Shown here: positions 16,591 to 25,279 of the stretch, piece by piece | How positions within the stretch are numbered: position 1 is the first letter of the stretch | Layout: the number at the start of each line of letters is the position of its first letter | From: Streptomyces zingiberis | GTDB taxonomy: Bacteria > Actinomycetota > Actinomycetes > Streptomycetales > Streptomycetaceae | Direction of reading: 5' to 3' | Assembly (NCBI RefSeq): GCF_012034935.1 | Contig: NZ_JAATEN010000009.1 | Span: 124,001-188,000, forward strand | DNA: 64,000 bases | The notes under the pieces: model-generated | Told to the model about the DNA's origin: nothing | Databases searched by the model: none | Seen by the model: only the letters and a program-made list of their open reading frames with translations | Position numbers and translations under genes: made by a program

Positions 16591-16977
16591 ATGTCCTACG
16601 GAGCTTTTCTCGATGCCGTGCGCGAACGCGGCGGCTACACCGCCGACGAGGCGGACGCGGCCACCCGCGCCGTCCTGGCCGCGCTGGGCACCCGGCTGAC
16701 GCCCGACGCCGCCGGGCGCCTCGCCGAACAGATGCCCGAGCCCCTGGCCGACCCGGTGAACGACGCCGAGGCCGCCGCCCGCGACTGGGGGGTACGCCGG
16801 TTCATCGCCCAGGTGGCGGGGCTGACCGGACAGGACGAGGAGGGCGCCCGGGTGGCCGCCCACGCGGTGCTGTCGGCGCTGGCCGGGTACCTCGGCCGCG
16901 AGGAGCGGGACCTGCTGCTCTCCCGGCTGCCCGTGGAGTACGCGGTGCTGTTCGGCCACCCCGAACCGGCCCGCTGA
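16591..16977 (+). CDS. DUF2267 protein (copy 2)
   Basis: A 128-residue paralogue of the protein at 14742. It has the same two-repeat helical layout: FLDAVRERGGYTADEADAAT, then FIAQVAGLTGQDEEGARVAA, and the family-typical LGREERDLLLSRLPVEYAVL close to the C-terminus. The end LLSRLPVEYAVLFG closely matches MARLPGGYALLFG of copy 1. GGAGGAG lies 10 bases before the ATG. The function of the family is unknown; the context suggests a general stress role. Confidence 0.87.
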   Translation: MSYGAFLDAVRERGGYTADEADAATRAVLAALGTRLTPDAAGRLAEQMPEPLADPVNDAEAAARDWGVRRFIAQVAGLTGQDEEGARVAAHAVLSALAGYLGREERDLLLSRLPVEYAVLFGHPEPAR

Positions 16978-17013
16978 CACCGGGCGGGGCCGGCCGGCCC
17001 GCCCGGTGCCGCC

Positions 17014-17083
17014 CGGCCCGGCACAGCATGGCGCGGCGCCCGTCCGGGAGGTGTCCGGCCGGGCGCCGCGCCGTGCCGGGCCG
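17014..17083. terminator. large bidirectional hairpin between convergent genes
   Basis: The outer arms (17014-17024 with 17073-17083) and inner arms of about 13 bp form a long cruciform between the + strand DUF2267 gene and the - strand hydrolase. It can terminate both transcripts. Confidence 0.7.
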
Positions 17084-17106
17084 CGGGGGTGTCCCCGGTC
17101 CCGGGT

Positions 17107-19131
17107 TCAGAGGTGGTCGCGGGGCAGCGTCTCGTTCCAGGTGCGGGAGAAGACCCGCTCCCCGCCCTCGTAGCCGTCGAGGGTGGCGTGGAGCAGGAAG
17201 TCCGTACCGGTGCAGCGGAGCACCGTACGGGTCTCGGTCCGCACCTCCCAGTCGCCCCGCCGGAACGTCATCGTCCAGGCGGACTCGCCGCGTGGCGACA
17301 GGAAGTCGTCCGCCACCGAGTCGTAGCGCTCGTAGGCGCGGCGGTGGGTGTCGAGGCCGATGTCCTCGAAGCGCACCTCCCCGGCGTCCTTGACGATCTC
17401 CAGGGTCGCGTTGTAGCCGACCAGGTCACGGGAGACGGTCCAGCGCTGCTCCCCGGGGGTGAGCTGGGTGGTGGCCAGCGGCGGTGTCCCTTCCGGCTCC
17501 TCGAACGGCTGGTCGGTCACCTCGTCGGGCTCGGCCGTCGGGCGCACCGGCAGCGTCAGCGTGGAGGCGCCGGAGTACACCGTCAGCAGGACGGGCTCCG
17601 GCGGCGGCCAGGCCAGCGGCCAGTAGGAGGTGGACAGCGAGAGCCGGATCCGGTGCCCGGGCGGGAAGGCCTGCGCCGTGCCGTTGAGCTGCACCACGGC
17701 CCGGTACCGCTCACCGGGGATCAGCGGCTCCGGCGCGTCGCGGCCGTCCCGCCGGGTGAGGTTGAGCAGCCCGTAACTCACCCGCGTGGCCCGGCCGTCG
17801 GGGGCCACGTCCGACAGCCGGGCGGCGACCATCGCCACCGGCTGGTTCACCGAGAGCTCCAGCTCCACCGTCGGCGCGCCGAGGATCTCCACCCGTTCGG
17901 TGAGCGGGCCGGTGTCGAACACCATCGACCCGCCGTCCTCCTCCCGCTGGTCGTAGGGGAGGTCCGGCGGCGCGTTGTACGAGGCCCACTTGCCCGCGAA
18001 CTGGCCGACGGAGAGGGGCGACTGCACCGTCAGTTCCTCCTCGGGCGGTGTCTCGCCCGGCTCGCCCACGCGGTGCCGGCTCAGGGGGTACGACACCCGC
18101 TCGATGTGCGGGGACGGCCATTCCGGCTCGCCCACCCAGCGGCCGGGCCGCTCCTCGTAGGAGGTAGAGGGCGGGACGCTCTCCTGCATCCAGGTGCGCA
18201 GCATCGGGCCGTCCATCGCGCCGTTGTCGGCGCCCTTCAGCCAGTGGTCCCACCACCGGACGACCTCCTGGAGGTAGCCGATGGCGGGGCCCGGCTCGCC
18301 CAGGTGCGGATACTTGTGCGACCAGGGGCCGATGAGCCCGCGGCGGGGCACGTCCAGGTTCCCCAGCAGCCGGGTCACGGCGTTGGAGTAGCCGTCCGCC
18401 CAGCCGCTCGACGCCAGGACCGGCACCTGGACGGCGCCGTAGTCCTCGCAGACCGAGGCGTGCCGCCAGTAGTCGTCCCGCCGCTGGTGGCGCAGCCACT
18501 CGGCCACCCAGGGGCCGCTGTTCTCCAGCCGCTCCCGCCACATCTCCCGCCAGCGCTCGCCGACCAGGGCGGGGTCCGGGGGACAGGTGGCGTAGGCGAA
18601 CATCGTGCCCGCCTCGCCGAGGTTGTCCGAGAGCAGGCAGCCGCCCATGTAGTGCATGTCGTCGGCGTACCGGTCGTCGGTGAACGAGGCGATGACGATC
18701 GCCTTGAGGCTCGGGGGACGGCGCGCGGCCACCTGCAGCGAGCTGAAGGCACCCCAGGAGATGCCCATCATCCCGGTGGTGCCGTCGCACCACGGCTGCG
18801 CGGCGAGCCAGGCGAGCACGTCCTCCGCGTCGCTCTGTTCCACCTCCAGGTACTCGTCGCGCAGCACGCCCTCGGACTCACCGGTGCCGCGGATGTCGAC
18901 CCGCACGCAGGCGTAGCCGTGACCGGCCATGTACGGGTGGTGGATCGAGTCCCGGACGGACGACAGGTCACGCTTGCGGTACGGGATGTACTCCAGCACC
19001 GCGGGGACCGGTTCGTCGTCCGAGGAGGTGGGGCGCCAGATCCGGGCGGAGAGCCGCGTCCCGTCGGAGACCGGTATCCATACGTGTTCCTCTTCCCTGA
19101 CCGCGCAGGGCAGGCTGGTGACCGTTCGCAT
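17107..19131 (-). CDS. CocE/NonD family alpha/beta hydrolase (S15 X-Pro peptidase type)
   Basis: A 674-residue hydrolase. The N-terminal alpha/beta domain has PVSDGTRLSARIWRP, the oxyanion-region YIPYRKRD, RVDIRGTGESEG, and the nucleophile elbow GISWGAF (S125). A later Asp and the His in GPWSHKYPH complete a likely triad. The C-terminal half is the jelly-roll domain of cocaine esterase and X-prolyl dipeptidyl peptidases (FPPGHRIRLSLSTSYWPLAW). It probably cleaves an ester or amide, but the substrate is unknown. There is no signal peptide. It starts 3 bases after the stop of the ATP-grasp gene, so the two are coupled. Confidence 0.87.
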   Translation of the reverse strand: MRTVTSLPCAVREEEHVWIPVSDGTRLSARIWRPTSSDDEPVPAVLEYIPYRKRDLSSVRDSIHHPYMAGHGYACVRVDIRGTGESEGVLRDEYLEVEQSDAEDVLAWLAAQPWCDGTTGMMGISWGAFSSLQVAARRPPSLKAIVIASFTDDRYADDMHYMGGCLLSDNLGEAGTMFAYATCPPDPALVGERWREMWRERLENSGPWVAEWLRHQRRDDYWRHASVCEDYGAVQVPVLASSGWADGYSNAVTRLLGNLDVPRRGLIGPWSHKYPHLGEPGPAIGYLQEVVRWWDHWLKGADNGAMDGPMLRTWMQESVPPSTSYEERPGRWVGEPEWPSPHIERVSYPLSRHRVGEPGETPPEEELTVQSPLSVGQFAGKWASYNAPPDLPYDQREEDGGSMVFDTGPLTERVEILGAPTVELELSVNQPVAMVAARLSDVAPDGRATRVSYGLLNLTRRDGRDAPEPLIPGERYRAVVQLNGTAQAFPPGHRIRLSLSTSYWPLAWPPPEPVLLTVYSGASTLTLPVRPTAEPDEVTDQPFEEPEGTPPLATTQLTPGEQRWTVSRDLVGYNATLEIVKDAGEVRFEDIGLDTHRRAYERYDSVADDFLSPRGESAWTMTFRRGDWEVRTETRTVLRCTGTDFLLHATLDGYEGGERVFSRTWNETLPRDHL

Positions 19132-19134
19132 CGC

Positions 19135-20436
19135 TCAGTGCAGCTCCCCGTCAGGCGCGGCGTCGAACTCGAAGGGCAGCGCCGCCACGCACCGGTCGTA
19201 CTTCTCGCGGAGTTCCCGCTCGCTGTCCGCCCCGATGAACAGGTGGGCGAGTTCGAAGCTGTAGCTGTCCTGGCCGGGCATCGCGGAGAGGCGGTCACCC
19301 TGCCGGGGCACGATCTCGATCTTCACGCCGGGAATCTCGGCCTCCACCCGCTCGACCTCCTCGCGGGTCGGCACCCGGCGCGCCACGCCGTCCTCGAAGC
19401 GCCGGTGGTACCACTTGGCGGCCACCTCGTACGGGCCGGCGGCGTCCGGGAGCCGCGGGTCCCGGCCGAGGGCCAGGCTGAGCATGCAGTGGTGGTTCGG
19501 CACGCCGTCGACGTACTCGAACATCTCGGCGTGGGACTGCGAGTGGCGGGGGTTGATCTCCAGCAGGTTCAGCCGGTCGGTCTCCTTGTCGTAGAAGTAC
19601 TCGATGCTGAACGTGGCGGAGTCCATGCCGATCTGCCGCATCACCCGGGTGGAGACGTCCTTGATGCGCTCGCAGACGTGCCGGGGGAGCAGCTGGCTCG
19701 GGTACTGGTGGCGCAGGAAGCTGGAGCTGTCGGGGTAGTTCACCGAGTCGAGCACGCCGTAGACGGTGACCTCGCCGTTGTGGACGTACCCCTCACAGGC
19801 GAACTGCTCGCCCGTCAGGGTCTCCTCCGCCAGCACGGCCTGCCCGCCGGCCTCCGCGACCTCCGCCGGCAGGTCGAGCTGGTCCAGGATGTACTCGAAC
19901 GGCTTGCCCACGCGCGAGATCCCCTCCCGGATCTCGGCCATCGCGTCGTGGAACTCCTTCTCGTTGTCCACCCCGAAGGCCAGTTCGGAGGAGAAGGACT
20001 TCACCGGCTTCAGCCACATCGGGAACTCCAGCCCCGACGGCGGACGGACATCCTCCGCGAACGGGTCGAGCACGGCGAACTTCGGGTGCTCCTCAATGAC
20101 CTTCCGCTGCTCCAGCCGGCTCCAGTACTTGTGCTCACACTTGACGATGGATTCCAGATTGGTGCTCCGCAGCCCGTAGCGCTCGGCCAGGAGCGGCACC
20201 AGCGTGCTCACCGGGAAGTCCCAGTACCCGACGACGGCGTCGACACTGCCGTCGAAGGCGTCCAGCTCGCGCTGCGCCTTGTCGATGAGGTCCGCGATCG
20301 GGATGTCGCCGATCTGGAGTTCCTCGATCGTCAGCAGCGGGTGGAACCGGTACTCCCCGGCATGCGGGACGGCCCGCAACGTGTCCAGGTTCGACTCGTC
20401 CATTCCGATGACGAAGATGTTCTTCACCGGGCTCAT
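19135..20436 (-). CDS. ATP-grasp ligase, upstream partner of the CocE-type hydrolase
   Basis: A 433-residue protein of the ATP-grasp superfamily, which joins a carboxylate to an amine or thiol through an acyl-phosphate. Residues 1-100 form a pre-ATP-grasp Rossmann-like domain. ATP-binding elements are IVKCEHKYWSRLEQRK, FPMWLKPVKSFSSELAFGV with the phosphate-contacting Lys, LAEETLTGEQFACEGYV, and the metal-binding Glu and Asn of LLEINPRHSQSHAEM. A C-terminal domain of about 100 residues follows. AAAGGA lies 7 bases before the ATG. No carrier protein or transporter is adjacent, so the product is unknown. Confidence 0.85.
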   Translation of the reverse strand: MSPVKNIFVIGMDESNLDTLRAVPHAGEYRFHPLLTIEELQIGDIPIADLIDKAQRELDAFDGSVDAVVGYWDFPVSTLVPLLAERYGLRSTNLESIVKCEHKYWSRLEQRKVIEEHPKFAVLDPFAEDVRPPSGLEFPMWLKPVKSFSSELAFGVDNEKEFHDAMAEIREGISRVGKPFEYILDQLDLPAEVAEAGGQAVLAEETLTGEQFACEGYVHNGEVTVYGVLDSVNYPDSSSFLRHQYPSQLLPRHVCERIKDVSTRVMRQIGMDSATFSIEYFYDKETDRLNLLEINPRHSQSHAEMFEYVDGVPNHHCMLSLALGRDPRLPDAAGPYEVAAKWYHRRFEDGVARRVPTREEVERVEAEIPGVKIEIVPRQGDRLSAMPGQDSYSFELAHLFIGADSERELREKYDRCVAALPFEFDAAPDGELH

Positions 20437-20570
20437 GCGCGGTCCTTTGCAGGTCGTCGGCCTCTTCCGTGAAACCTGCGGCTACCCGGCCGCCCATCCG
20501 GCAATCTCCCGGGTGGTCCCGGCGACCGCACCGTGGATTCTCCCCCTCCGGCCGAACTTATGATCGAGCC

Positions 20571-21554
20571 ATGGAACAGCGAGTACTGGGCAGGACGGGC
20601 CGCGCGGTGTCCGTCGTCGGACTGGGAACATGGCAGCTCGGAGGGGACTGGGGCGAGGTGCGGGAGACCGACGCCCTCGCCGTCCTGGACGCCGCCGCCG
20701 AGGCGGGCGTCACCTTCTTCGACACCGCCGACGTCTACGGGGACGGGCGCAGCGAGCGGCTGATCGGCCGCTGGCTGCGCGAGCACCCGGACACCGGCAC
20801 CTTCGTCGCCACCAAGATGGGCCGCCGTGTGGAGCAGCGCCCCGAGCACTACACCCTGGAGAACTTCCGCCTGTGGACCGACCGGTCGCGGGCCAACCTC
20901 GGTGTGGAGACCCTGGACCTCGTCCAGCTCCACTGCCCGCCGACGGCGGTGTACTCCTCGGACGCCGTGTTCGACGCCCTGGACACCCTGGTCGCCGAGG
21001 AGCGGGTGGCCGCCTACGCCGTGAGCGTGGAGACCTGTGAGGAGGCGCTGGCCGCCATCGCCCGGCCGGGGACGGCGAGCGTCCAGATCATCCTCAACCC
21101 GTTCCGCCTCAAGCCGCTGGAGCGGGTGGTGCCCGCGGCGGCCGAGGCGGGTGTCGGCATCATCGCGCGGGTGCCGCTCGCCTCCGGGCTGCTCTCCGGC
21201 CGCTACACCCATGAGACCGCCTTCGGCCCGGACGACCACCGGACGTTCAACCGCCACGGCGAGGCGTTCGACCAGGGGGAGACCTTCTCCGGCGTCGACT
21301 TCGCCACCGGGGTCACGGCCGCGTCCGAGTTCGCCGGGCTGGCGCCGGAGGGCGCCACGCCCGCGGCCACGGCGCTGCGCTGGATCGTCCAGCAGCCGGG
21401 CGTCTCCTCCGTGATCCCCGGGGCGCGCTCGCCCGAGCAGGCACGGGCCAACGCGGCCGCCGCCGCGCTGCCGCCCCTGCCGGAGGCGACCTCGGCGGCC
21501 GTCCGTGAGCTGTACGACCGCAGCATCCGCCCGCAGGTGCACCACCGCTGGTGA
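20571..21554 (+). CDS. aldo/keto reductase
   Basis: A 327-residue NADPH-dependent reductase with the complete catalytic tetrad: D51 and Y56 in FFDTADVYGDG, K82 in VATKMG and H121 in VQLHCPP. The C-terminal SSVIPGARSPEQARANAAA loop binds the cofactor phosphate. The ATG is preceded by TATGAT with only 6 bases between and no Shine-Dalgarno site, which points to a leaderless transcript. It is divergent from the ATP-grasp operon and convergent with the SDR gene. The physiological carbonyl substrate cannot be told. Confidence 0.92.
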   Translation: MEQRVLGRTGRAVSVVGLGTWQLGGDWGEVRETDALAVLDAAAEAGVTFFDTADVYGDGRSERLIGRWLREHPDTGTFVATKMGRRVEQRPEHYTLENFRLWTDRSRANLGVETLDLVQLHCPPTAVYSSDAVFDALDTLVAEERVAAYAVSVETCEEALAAIARPGTASVQIILNPFRLKPLERVVPAAAEAGVGIIARVPLASGLLSGRYTHETAFGPDDHRTFNRHGEAFDQGETFSGVDFATGVTAASEFAGLAPEGATPAATALRWIVQQPGVSSVIPGARSPEQARANAAAAALPPLPEATSAAVRELYDRSIRPQVHHRW

Positions 21555-21585
21555 CCCGGGGCCGGTCCCGCCGGCGCGCCGCCGC

Positions 21586-23265
21586 TCACCCCCGGCCCGG
21601 CCCGCCACCGCGTCGCCGGGCCGGTCCCGCCGGCCCCTCCGCCGCCGCCCCCGCCCCGGCCGGGGGCGGCGCGCCGGGGGACCCGTCCCCCGTTCCGTCG
21701 CCCGCCCCGCGCTCCGCGGCGGAGGCGATGTTCCGCGCCATGCCGCCGAAGACCAGGGCGTGCAGGGGAGCGACGCCCCACCAGTAGAGATGGCCGGCGA
21801 AACCCCGGGGGTGGAACACCGAGCGCTGCCGGTAGACCGTGCGGCCCCGCTCGTCCCGGCCGACCCGCATCTCCAGCCAGGCCAGACCCGGCAGCCGCAT
21901 CTCCGCCCGCAGCCGCAGCAGCCGGCCCGGCTCGATCTCCTCGACCCGCCAGAAGTCGAGTTCGTCCCCCGCGCGGAGCCGCTGCGGGTCCCGGCGGCCG
22001 CGCCGGAGCCCCACCCCGCCCGCCACCTGGTCGGCCCAGCCCCGCAGGGTCCACGCGGCCGGCGCCGAGTACCAGCCGTTCCGTCCGCCGATTCCCTCGA
22101 TCACCCGCCACACCGCCTCGGGCGGGGCGTCGACGACGGTTCGCCGGTGGTCGGTGTAGAGATCGCCGCCCGCCCAGCCGGGGTCGGTGGGCAGCGGGTC
22201 GCCGGGCGTCCCCGGGACGGAGGCCGCGGTCCACCGGGTGGCCACGTCGGCCTCCTTGATCCGCTGCACGGCCAGCTCCAGCGACCGCCGGAAGCCGGTC
22301 AGCCCCCCGGGCGGGTCGGGGACGTAACCGGCGATGTCGTGCTCCCGGCAGACCACCTCGTGCCGGAGCGACTCCGTCAGAGGCCGCGCCAGCCGGCCCG
22401 GCACCGGGGTGACCAGCCCGATCCACAGGCTGGACAGCCGCGGGCTCAGCACCGGCACCGGGAGGACCAGCCGCCGGGGCAGCCCCGCCACCCGCGCGTA
22501 CTGCCGCATCATCTCCCGGTACGTCAGGACGTCCGGACCGCAGACGTCGAACGCGCGGTTCACCTCCGCGGGCAGCCGCGCGCATCCCACCAGGTACCGC
22601 AGAACGTCCCGGACGGCGATGGGCTGGATCGGCGTTCGCACCCAGCGGGGCGTCACCATGGCGGGCAGCCGCTCGGTGAGATGGCGGAGCATCTCGAACG
22701 AGGCCGACCCCGAGCCGATGACCACCGCCGCCCGCAGCACCGCGGCCGGCACCTCGCACTCCAGCAGGATCCGCCCCACCTCGGCCCGTGACCGCAGGTG
22801 GGGCGAGAGGTCCTGCTCGGGGACGCCCGCCGGCGTCAGCCCGCCCAGGTACACGATCCGCGAGAGCCCCGCCCGCCGCGCCTCCCCGGCGAAGACGGTG
22901 GCGGCGCGCCGGTCCCGCTCCTCGAAGTCCGGGCCGCCGCCGAGGGAGTGCACGAGGTAGTAGGCGACGTCCATGCCGCGCATCGCGGAGCGCACCGACG
23001 CGGCGTCGGTGACGTCACCCCGGACGACCTCGGCGCGTCCGGCCCACGGATGGTCGCGGAGCTTGGCCGGGGTGCGGGCGAGACAGCGTACCGAGTGCCC
23101 GGCCTCCAGCAGCGCGGGCACCAGCCGGCCGCCGACATAGCCCGAGGCGCCGGTGACCAGGCAGCGCAGCCCACCCTCGGCCGGACGCTCCTCCTCACCG
23201 CCACCCCGCGCGCCGTCCCGCTCCTTCCGCCCCTCGGGGCTGTCGCCGCTCGTTCCCGTCCCCAC
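21586..23265 (-). CDS. NAD(P)-binding SDR protein fused to DUF2867
   Basis: A 559-residue two-part protein. After a charged leader (1-30), residues 31-330 form an atypical short-chain dehydrogenase domain: LVTGASGYVGGRLVPALLEA, GDVTDAASVRSAMRGMDVAY, and the YREMMRQYARVAGLP segment. Residues 350-510 are a DUF2867 domain of SRPBCC fold with a hydrophobic pocket (YTDHRRTVVDAPPEAVWRVI, HPRGFAGHLYWWGVAPLHALVF). The tail is Gly/Ala/Pro low complexity. The GTG start is the best available. Its substrate is unknown; such fusions are widespread in actinobacteria. Confidence 0.85.
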   Translation of the reverse strand: MGTGTSGDSPEGRKERDGARGGGEEERPAEGGLRCLVTGASGYVGGRLVPALLEAGHSVRCLARTPAKLRDHPWAGRAEVVRGDVTDAASVRSAMRGMDVAYYLVHSLGGGPDFEERDRRAATVFAGEARRAGLSRIVYLGGLTPAGVPEQDLSPHLRSRAEVGRILLECEVPAAVLRAAVVIGSGSASFEMLRHLTERLPAMVTPRWVRTPIQPIAVRDVLRYLVGCARLPAEVNRAFDVCGPDVLTYREMMRQYARVAGLPRRLVLPVPVLSPRLSSLWIGLVTPVPGRLARPLTESLRHEVVCREHDIAGYVPDPPGGLTGFRRSLELAVQRIKEADVATRWTAASVPGTPGDPLPTDPGWAGGDLYTDHRRTVVDAPPEAVWRVIEGIGGRNGWYSAPAAWTLRGWADQVAGGVGLRRGRRDPQRLRAGDELDFWRVEEIEPGRLLRLRAEMRLPGLAWLEMRVGRDERGRTVYRQRSVFHPRGFAGHLYWWGVAPLHALVFGGMARNIASAAERGAGDGTGDGSPGAPPPAGAGAAAEGPAGPARRRGGGPGRG

Positions 23266-23389
23266 ATCGCCTCCCGGGGTCGGCCGCTCCCCGGCGGGGC
23301 GGCGGGTGTCTCGGCGCGGACGTGCGGACGCGCCGCGTCCTCACTCTGGTCACGCCCGTCCGCCGCCGCCAGCGGGAGCCTCCATCCGG

Positions 23390-23790
23390 GGGACCGGCCG
23401 GCGGTGTGGACGCGACCCGCCGCCGGCCGGTCCGAGGCGGGCGCGGAAGAAGGTGGTGGCGGCACGGTGGCCGTGGGGCCGGGGCATCCTGGCGCGCGCC
23501 GTCCTTGCCGGCGACCAGGCCGTACGTTCACAGGACCAGGTGGACGGCGGCACCGGCGACGAGGCAGGTCCGGGCGGAGGACGCGTTCGGCGCCATGACG
23601 AGCCCGGCCGCATCGAAGACCAGACGGACGGTGCGTGGGGGCCGGAGAGCTGGAAGAACCCGGGCGGCAACGCCTCGGAGAGGCGCCCCGCGAGGGCCGT
23701 TGTCGGATATCCGGTGGTGACGCCGGGGATGAGGCCGAGGATTCCGGCGAGCGGGAACACCGTTCGCCCCACCTGCGTGGCCGTGCTCAC
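23390..23790 (-). pseudogene. decayed DUF4383-type membrane protein gene
   Basis: Translation of the - strand in shifting frames gives ordered fragments of a DUF4383 protein, normally about 140-160 residues with four helices. A GTG at 23790 starts VSTATQVGRT, then FPLAGILGLIPGVTTGY and a PGFFQLS segment. Near 23637 the frame shifts and continues VRLVFDAAGLVMAPNASSAR then LVAGAAVHLVL, ending at a stop (23528-23530) where the family has Trp. Beyond it TYGLVAGKD still matches the next helix, then similarity fades. The helix normally between GRT and FPLAG is missing. I infer an inactivated, eroding gene. Confidence 0.6.
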
Positions 23791-24072
23791 CGGACCCCGC
23801 GGGCAGCTGTTCCACCGCCGCCGTGGAGACTCGTGACCGTCCCGCCTTCTCCTCGGGGGAACGGCTGCGGGGTTTTCCGCGCCGCGGGGGGCGACACGGC
23901 GTACCGGATACCTCGTCAGCCCGCCGGGGAACAGCCGCCGGAAGGATTTCCGGCTCGAATCCCCTTGTGCGACAGGAGATTCGGCGCTGCGGGAACCGGG
24001 GTGGAAACCTGTGCCGGCGAGGTGAGGAATGCGGAAGTCGCGGCGGCCGGGGCCGTGGAAACGGCGGAAACG

Positions 24073-24121
24073 AAAAAGCCCCCGGCCGGGAGGCCAGGGG
24101 TGGGGCGGGAAGGCCGGGGGC
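24073..24121 (-). terminator. rho-independent type terminator after the STAS gene
   Basis: On the - strand GCCCCCGGCC pairs with GGCCGGGGGC across an inner loop, and the stem is followed by TTTTTCG. A U-run is rare in Streptomyces, so this is a convincing intrinsic terminator, about 100 bases after the STAS stop. Confidence 0.78.
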
Positions 24122-24224
24122 CGGGTCCCGTCCCGGTGCGTCGGAGGGCCCGTGGTGCGCGGAGCATCCGGCACACGTGCCGTGGTTCCGCGATCCCGGC
24201 CCGGTGTGGCGGGGGTCCGCGCCG

Positions 24225-24596
24225 TTACGCGGTGAGATGGGCCTCCCGGCCCGCCCCCCGGGGTGGTTCGGGCAGCAGGGAACCGGCCACGGTGAGCACA
24301 CGGCGCGGCTGACGGCCCCAGTTGACCGTGCGCACCGCCACCCGGTGCTCGTGTCCGTAGGCGGTCAGGAACCGCAGGAAGTGAAGTCCGGCGACATCCA
24401 TGAAGGTGACGTCGGCCATGTCGAGCACCACGCCGCCGTTGCCGGCGGACAGTTCGCCCATGGCCCGGTACAGCAGGGGCGCGGACCCGAAGTCGACCTC
24501 CCCCCACGGGGCGACCACGGATTCACCGTGGTCCGCCCGCGTCTGCACCCCCGCGTACTCGGGGGGCGAGGAAGACAGGTCTGTTTTTGAAGGCAT
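24225..24596 (-). CDS. STAS-domain protein (anti-anti-sigma-like) lacking the usual phospho-Ser
   Basis: A 123-residue STAS protein: strand VVAPWGEVDF, helix SAPLLYRAMGEL, strand GGVVLDMADVTFMDVAGL, helix HFLRFLTAYGHEHRV, final strand RVLTVAGSLL. In anti-anti-sigma factors the loop is normally D-S-S/T-G with a Ser phosphorylated by the anti-sigma kinase. Here it reads D67-V-A-G70, so it cannot be phosphorylated there. It may be a constitutively active or non-switching partner. Its stop codon is TAA, rare here. It could partner with the SpoIIE phosphatase systems in the same window, but nothing in the sequence proves that. Confidence 0.85.
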   Translation of the reverse strand: MPSKTDLSSSPPEYAGVQTRADHGESVVAPWGEVDFGSAPLLYRAMGELSAGNGGVVLDMADVTFMDVAGLHFLRFLTAYGHEHRVAVRTVNWGRQPRRVLTVAGSLLPEPPRGAGREAHLTA

Positions 24597-25279
24597 GGCC
24601 TCATGATGCTCACACTTTCGCGCTCCTGTCCACGTCTACAGCTGAGCGTGCTATGTCCACCGAAACGGTTCCCCCACTTCGGCGGTGGCCGGGAAAGCGT
24701 CGTGCCCACGGCTTATGGCGGCATTTTCCGGCGGCGTGCCCGCGATGTCGGTGATGGCGGCACCACCCGCCCGTCCGCGGCTCCACGCAACCGTTCTGGC
24801 CTGCGGGTTTGTGTCCGGTGAAGCGCTGCACCCGACGTTTCCGGAGCGAGGGGAAATCCGGTGGAACCACGGTTTCCCGGAGGGGGGCCGCCTCCGGAAT
24901 ATTCCTGACGGAGCGCCTCCCGGGATCTTCGATATTTCCGCTCCGGCGCACTGGATTTCGGCAACCGCGGCCGGCGCCGTGCCGCCGGAAATGCGACTCC
25001 GGCCACATCTGTGGGCACAGGTGTTCATCCCGCGTCCGGGACCGCATCCATGAGGTCGCGCGGGTCACCTGGAGGCCCGGCCCCGTGTGATCCGAGGTCG
25101 CCGCCCCCGCCCGGCGCGTCCTGCCCGGGGGAAGGCCGCGGTCATCGCCCGCGGCCGTGGGGGATCGCGACGCGGTGGAGCGTGCCCGGACGACGGCCCG
25201 TGCCCGGGCGGCACTGCTGACCTGTGGCGTCCGTCCCCGTGCGGGCCCGGCCGCCCGCTCCGGCGGTAAGGTCGGGCAC
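24597..25279. other. 683-bp region without a convincing gene
   Basis: All six frames read as low-quality peptides. The stretch is noticeably less GC-rich than its surroundings and contains the perfect palindrome GGAATATTCC (24896-24905) and several scattered GGAAAT/ATTTCC words. The STAS promoter must lie in the first 100 bases on the - strand. I see no tRNA or repeat. It may be a degraded gene or an untranslated regulatory region. Confidence 0.5.

Noticed and set aside
17089..20472. Very long open frame on the + strand opposite the ATP-grasp and CocE genes
   Set aside because: It spans two well-supported genes and their junction on the other strand, has no recognisable domain and an abnormal Arg/His/Val-rich composition. 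High GC creates such frames by codon shadow.
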